Source: Pancytospora philotis (taxonomy: Eukaryota; Microsporidia). From it: 64,000 bases of DNA. The notes beneath the pieces were generated by a model. The model worked only from the letters and a program-made list of their open reading frames with translations, ran no database searches and had not been told where the DNA came from. The position numbers and the translations under genes are program-made. Numbering within the stretch: the stretch's first letter is position 1; each line of letters opens with the position of its first letter. Positions 62,277 through 64,000 of this stretch are shown piece by piece. The DNA is taken from positions 1 through 64,000 of the forward strand of contig JALRLY010000268.1 of the NCBI GenBank assembly GCA_023647555.1, in the 5' to 3' direction.

Positions 62277-64000
62277 TTAGATGAGGTAGAAGCCAGCCGT
62301 CAGCTTGAGCGCCTTGCTCAGTTTCCGCGCCAGCTTCTCTTTGGAGGAGTACTCGGGGAGCAGCAGGACGTTGAAGCAGGTCTGCGAGCTCGGGAGCCGC
62401 TCGGTGTCGCTGCCGTTCCGCAGAATGGTTAGGCGCAGGGACTGGGAGCCGCCCACCGGCAGCCGGTCGTTCCCGGTGATGAACTGCAGCAGCTTTTTCT
62501 TATACGCCGCGTCGTAGCCGTCGACGATCGCCCAGAGGTCCTGGATGACGCGCGTATCGCTTGTGTAGCCGTTGTACACCGCCGTGTCGCGGATGACCTT
62601 GAAGTCGAACTCCTCCACGCCGATGATGATTTTCTCCAGCTCGTGCGGGCGCATGCCCCTGATGCTCTCTTCGGAAACGGCCAAATAGAAGCCGCCCATG
62701 AAGGCACTGAACTCCTCGCTGATCCGCAGCTCGGTGTAGTAGCGGGCGTACGCCTGCTCGAACTGCTCCAGGTTCTCCCGCGTAACCGCAGTGCGCGCGC
62801 CGCCCGGAACCAGCTCCACGGGCTGGCTGTCGCCGTCCTGCACGGTGAAGAACAGCTCGGAAGCGCGCAGCTCCTCGTCGCTGCAGCTCTGCAGATTCGC
62901 GATGGAGCGGAAGTGCTCGGGCTCGAGCTCCTGCAGGTCCTCAAAGCCCAGCGGCAGCGCGAGCAGCTTCTTGAAGCCGATGAATGACAGCGGCACGTTG
63001 ATGACGATGTCGTTGTAGAGCGCCATGCCCATGATCCGGCCGATCAGCGCAAGCACGCCCAGGTCGGCGCCGGGGCGGAACCAGACGCGGTTATTCTTCG
63101 GCACGAATACGCGCGCATCGGAGGCGATCTCGCGGCTCAGCAGCTGGAAGTACTCCTTCCTGATGCCGCCCGAGTCCACGCCGTCCTCGCCGACGAACTG
63201 GATCTTCAGCTGCTTCTTCAGGCTGTCGGCCTCGAGCCGCTGCACGAGCGCAAGCGTGTCCTCGTAGACCCGGTCTCGGCGGATCGCCATGACGAGGTAC
63301 GGCTCGGTGACGCCCTCGAAGAGCGAGCGGAAGAAGGCGTCCTGCAGGCTGGACTTCATCGCCTCGCGGTTCGTCATCTTCAGGATCTCGGCCTTCATCT
63401 GCACTGGCACGATGAAGTGGTAGCGCAACGCGGTCTCGTAGGCGGAGCGCAGAAACTTGAACTCTGACTTGAGGCTGATGCGGCTGCAGAAGTTGGGGAG
63501 GTAGAACTTGTCGAAGCTCATCAGCCGCGTCTTCTCGTTGATGTCGTGGAGGATGCTCAGGATGCCCAGCAGACAGCGGACCTTCTGGCTCTCGCGGACG
63601 TCCGTGATGAGCGAGGCGTTGAGCGCGTTCGTGACCGCCTCCGTCGATCCCAGCACGTCCGAGCCGCACAGATTCAGCTGGAACAGGCACTGGGCGTGCG
63701 CGTCGCACTGGCACGCGTCCGCGAGGCGGTAGTTGATGACCGCGCCGCTGAACCGCTTGTAGAGGAAGTCGTAGACCTCCAGCAGTAGCGCGTAGTACAT
63801 CGGCTCGAGGCACGACGTCCTGGACACGGCCGCGAAGAGCCGGACGATAATCAGCGCGTTATTCATATTGGCTGCCTTTTGGAACTTCTTAAGCAGCAGG
63901 TGCAGAACGCCGACGAGGAGGAACACGTCCGTCGGCGAGAGCGTTCCTTTAAGCAGCGCGCAGTGCGCGTGCTCCAGCTCCTGGTACGGCAGGGCCCCGG
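62277..64000 (-). CDS. HECT-type E3 ubiquitin ligase, 5' end beyond the window
   Basis: The frame is open through the right edge; the apparent start at 63926 is a GTG codon inside the gene. About 574 residues are present. The C-terminal 350 are a full HECT domain: N-lobe IQFVGEDGVDSGGIRKEYFQ, and C-lobe ending LPVGGSQSLRL, then ERLPSSQTCFNVLLLPEYSS with the catalytic cysteine in TCFN. A helical region with CQCDAHAQC precedes it. The layout (helical N-terminus, no WW domains in view, terminal FYLI) fits the UBE3A/HECTD2/Hul4 type rather than Rsp5. The stop is part of TAATAAATT. Confidence 0.92.
   Translation of the reverse strand, partial: GALPYQELEHAHCALLKGTLSPTDVFLLVGVLHLLLKKFQKAANMNNALIIVRLFAAVSRTSCLEPMYYALLLEVYDFLYKRFSGAVINYRLADACQCDAHAQCLFQLNLCGSDVLGSTEAVTNALNASLITDVRESQKVRCLLGILSILHDINEKTRLMSFDKFYLPNFCSRISLKSEFKFLRSAYETALRYHFIVPVQMKAEILKMTNREAMKSSLQDAFFRSLFEGVTEPYLVMAIRRDRVYEDTLALVQRLEADSLKKQLKIQFVGEDGVDSGGIRKEYFQLLSREIASDARVFVPKNNRVWFRPGADLGVLALIGRIMGMALYNDIVINVPLSFIGFKKLLALPLGFEDLQELEPEHFRSIANLQSCSDEELRASELFFTVQDGDSQPVELVPGGARTAVTRENLEQFEQAYARYYTELRISEEFSAFMGGFYLAVSEESIRGMRPHELEKIIIGVEEFDFKVIRDTAVYNGYTSDTRVIQDLWAIVDGYDAAYKKKLLQFITGNDRLPVGGSQSLRLTILRNGSDTERLPSSQTCFNVLLLPEYSSKEKLARKLSKALKLTAGFYLI

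Noticed and set aside
63924..63926. A start codon for the HECT ligase inside the window
   Set aside because: The codon is GTG and the frame continues without a stop to the window edge, so the gene is truncated by the window.

Overview
This window is a gene-dense, apparently intron-free stretch of eukaryotic nuclear DNA, most likely from a microsporidian with an unusually GC-rich genome. The evidence is the density (about 44 protein genes and one tRNA in 64 kb), shortened versions of conserved eukaryotic proteins (SRP72, MAT1, Rab GDI, Rvb2, SRP and transcription subunits), several secreted ricin-B-type (beta-trefoil) lectin-like proteins, and start-codon signals of the microsporidian kind. 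Many ATGs are immediately preceded by CCC or GGG-like triplets, and many have an AT-box (AAAATTTT or AAAATATT) about 10-35 bp upstream, which stands out sharply against the GC-rich background. A recurring AGTAAATT element or an AATAAA overlapping the stop marks many 3' ends. No transposon, CRISPR array or prokaryotic feature was seen.

Layout. 0-4 kb: an edge-truncated unknown gene, then kinetochore SPC25, histone acetyltransferase RTT109 and a degenerate RVB2. 4-18 kb: NOT1 (CCR4-NOT scaffold), SRP72, a CDP-ethanolamine/choline phosphotransferase, alanyl-tRNA synthetase, TFIIF-alpha (RAP74), a secreted protein and an ATM1-type ABC half-transporter. 18-28 kb: RNA polymerase III second subunit, small unknown genes, MED31, a NEDD8-like modifier, tRNA-Leu(UAG) and exocyst SEC6. 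28-38 kb: RFC1, SVP26/TEX261, Rab GDI, a PIN-domain nuclease, a membrane protein, an unknown helical protein and an EDC4/Ge-1-like decapping scaffold. 38-51 kb: eS21, exportin CRM1, triosephosphate isomerase, MAT1/TFB3, YAK1/DYRK kinase, endonuclease IV, a Qa-SNARE and SIN3. 52-59 kb: an accessory region with three ricin-B-like secreted proteins and an L-type lectin, interleaved with uL11 and GPI3/PIG-A. 59-64 kb: glycyl-tRNA synthetase, an IES6/YL1-C protein, and a HECT ubiquitin ligase running off the right edge.

How the genes fit together. Most encode the minimal eukaryotic gene-expression core: Pol III, TFIIF, TFIIH, Mediator, SIN3, Rtt109, INO80/Rvb, mRNA decay and translation. Others serve the secretory pathway: SRP72, SVP26, L-type lectin, GDI, Sec6, syntaxin and GPI3. 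The lectin group is the lineage-specific, likely host-facing part. Informational genes tend to carry the AT-box. Several secretory or metabolic genes instead have TATA-like elements about 20-28 bp before the ATG. The most unusual observations are an Rvb2 that has lost its ATPase motifs, a syntaxin whose zero-layer glutamine is replaced by threonine, long gaps with hairpin-rich sequence that may hide structured RNAs, and the lectin cluster.
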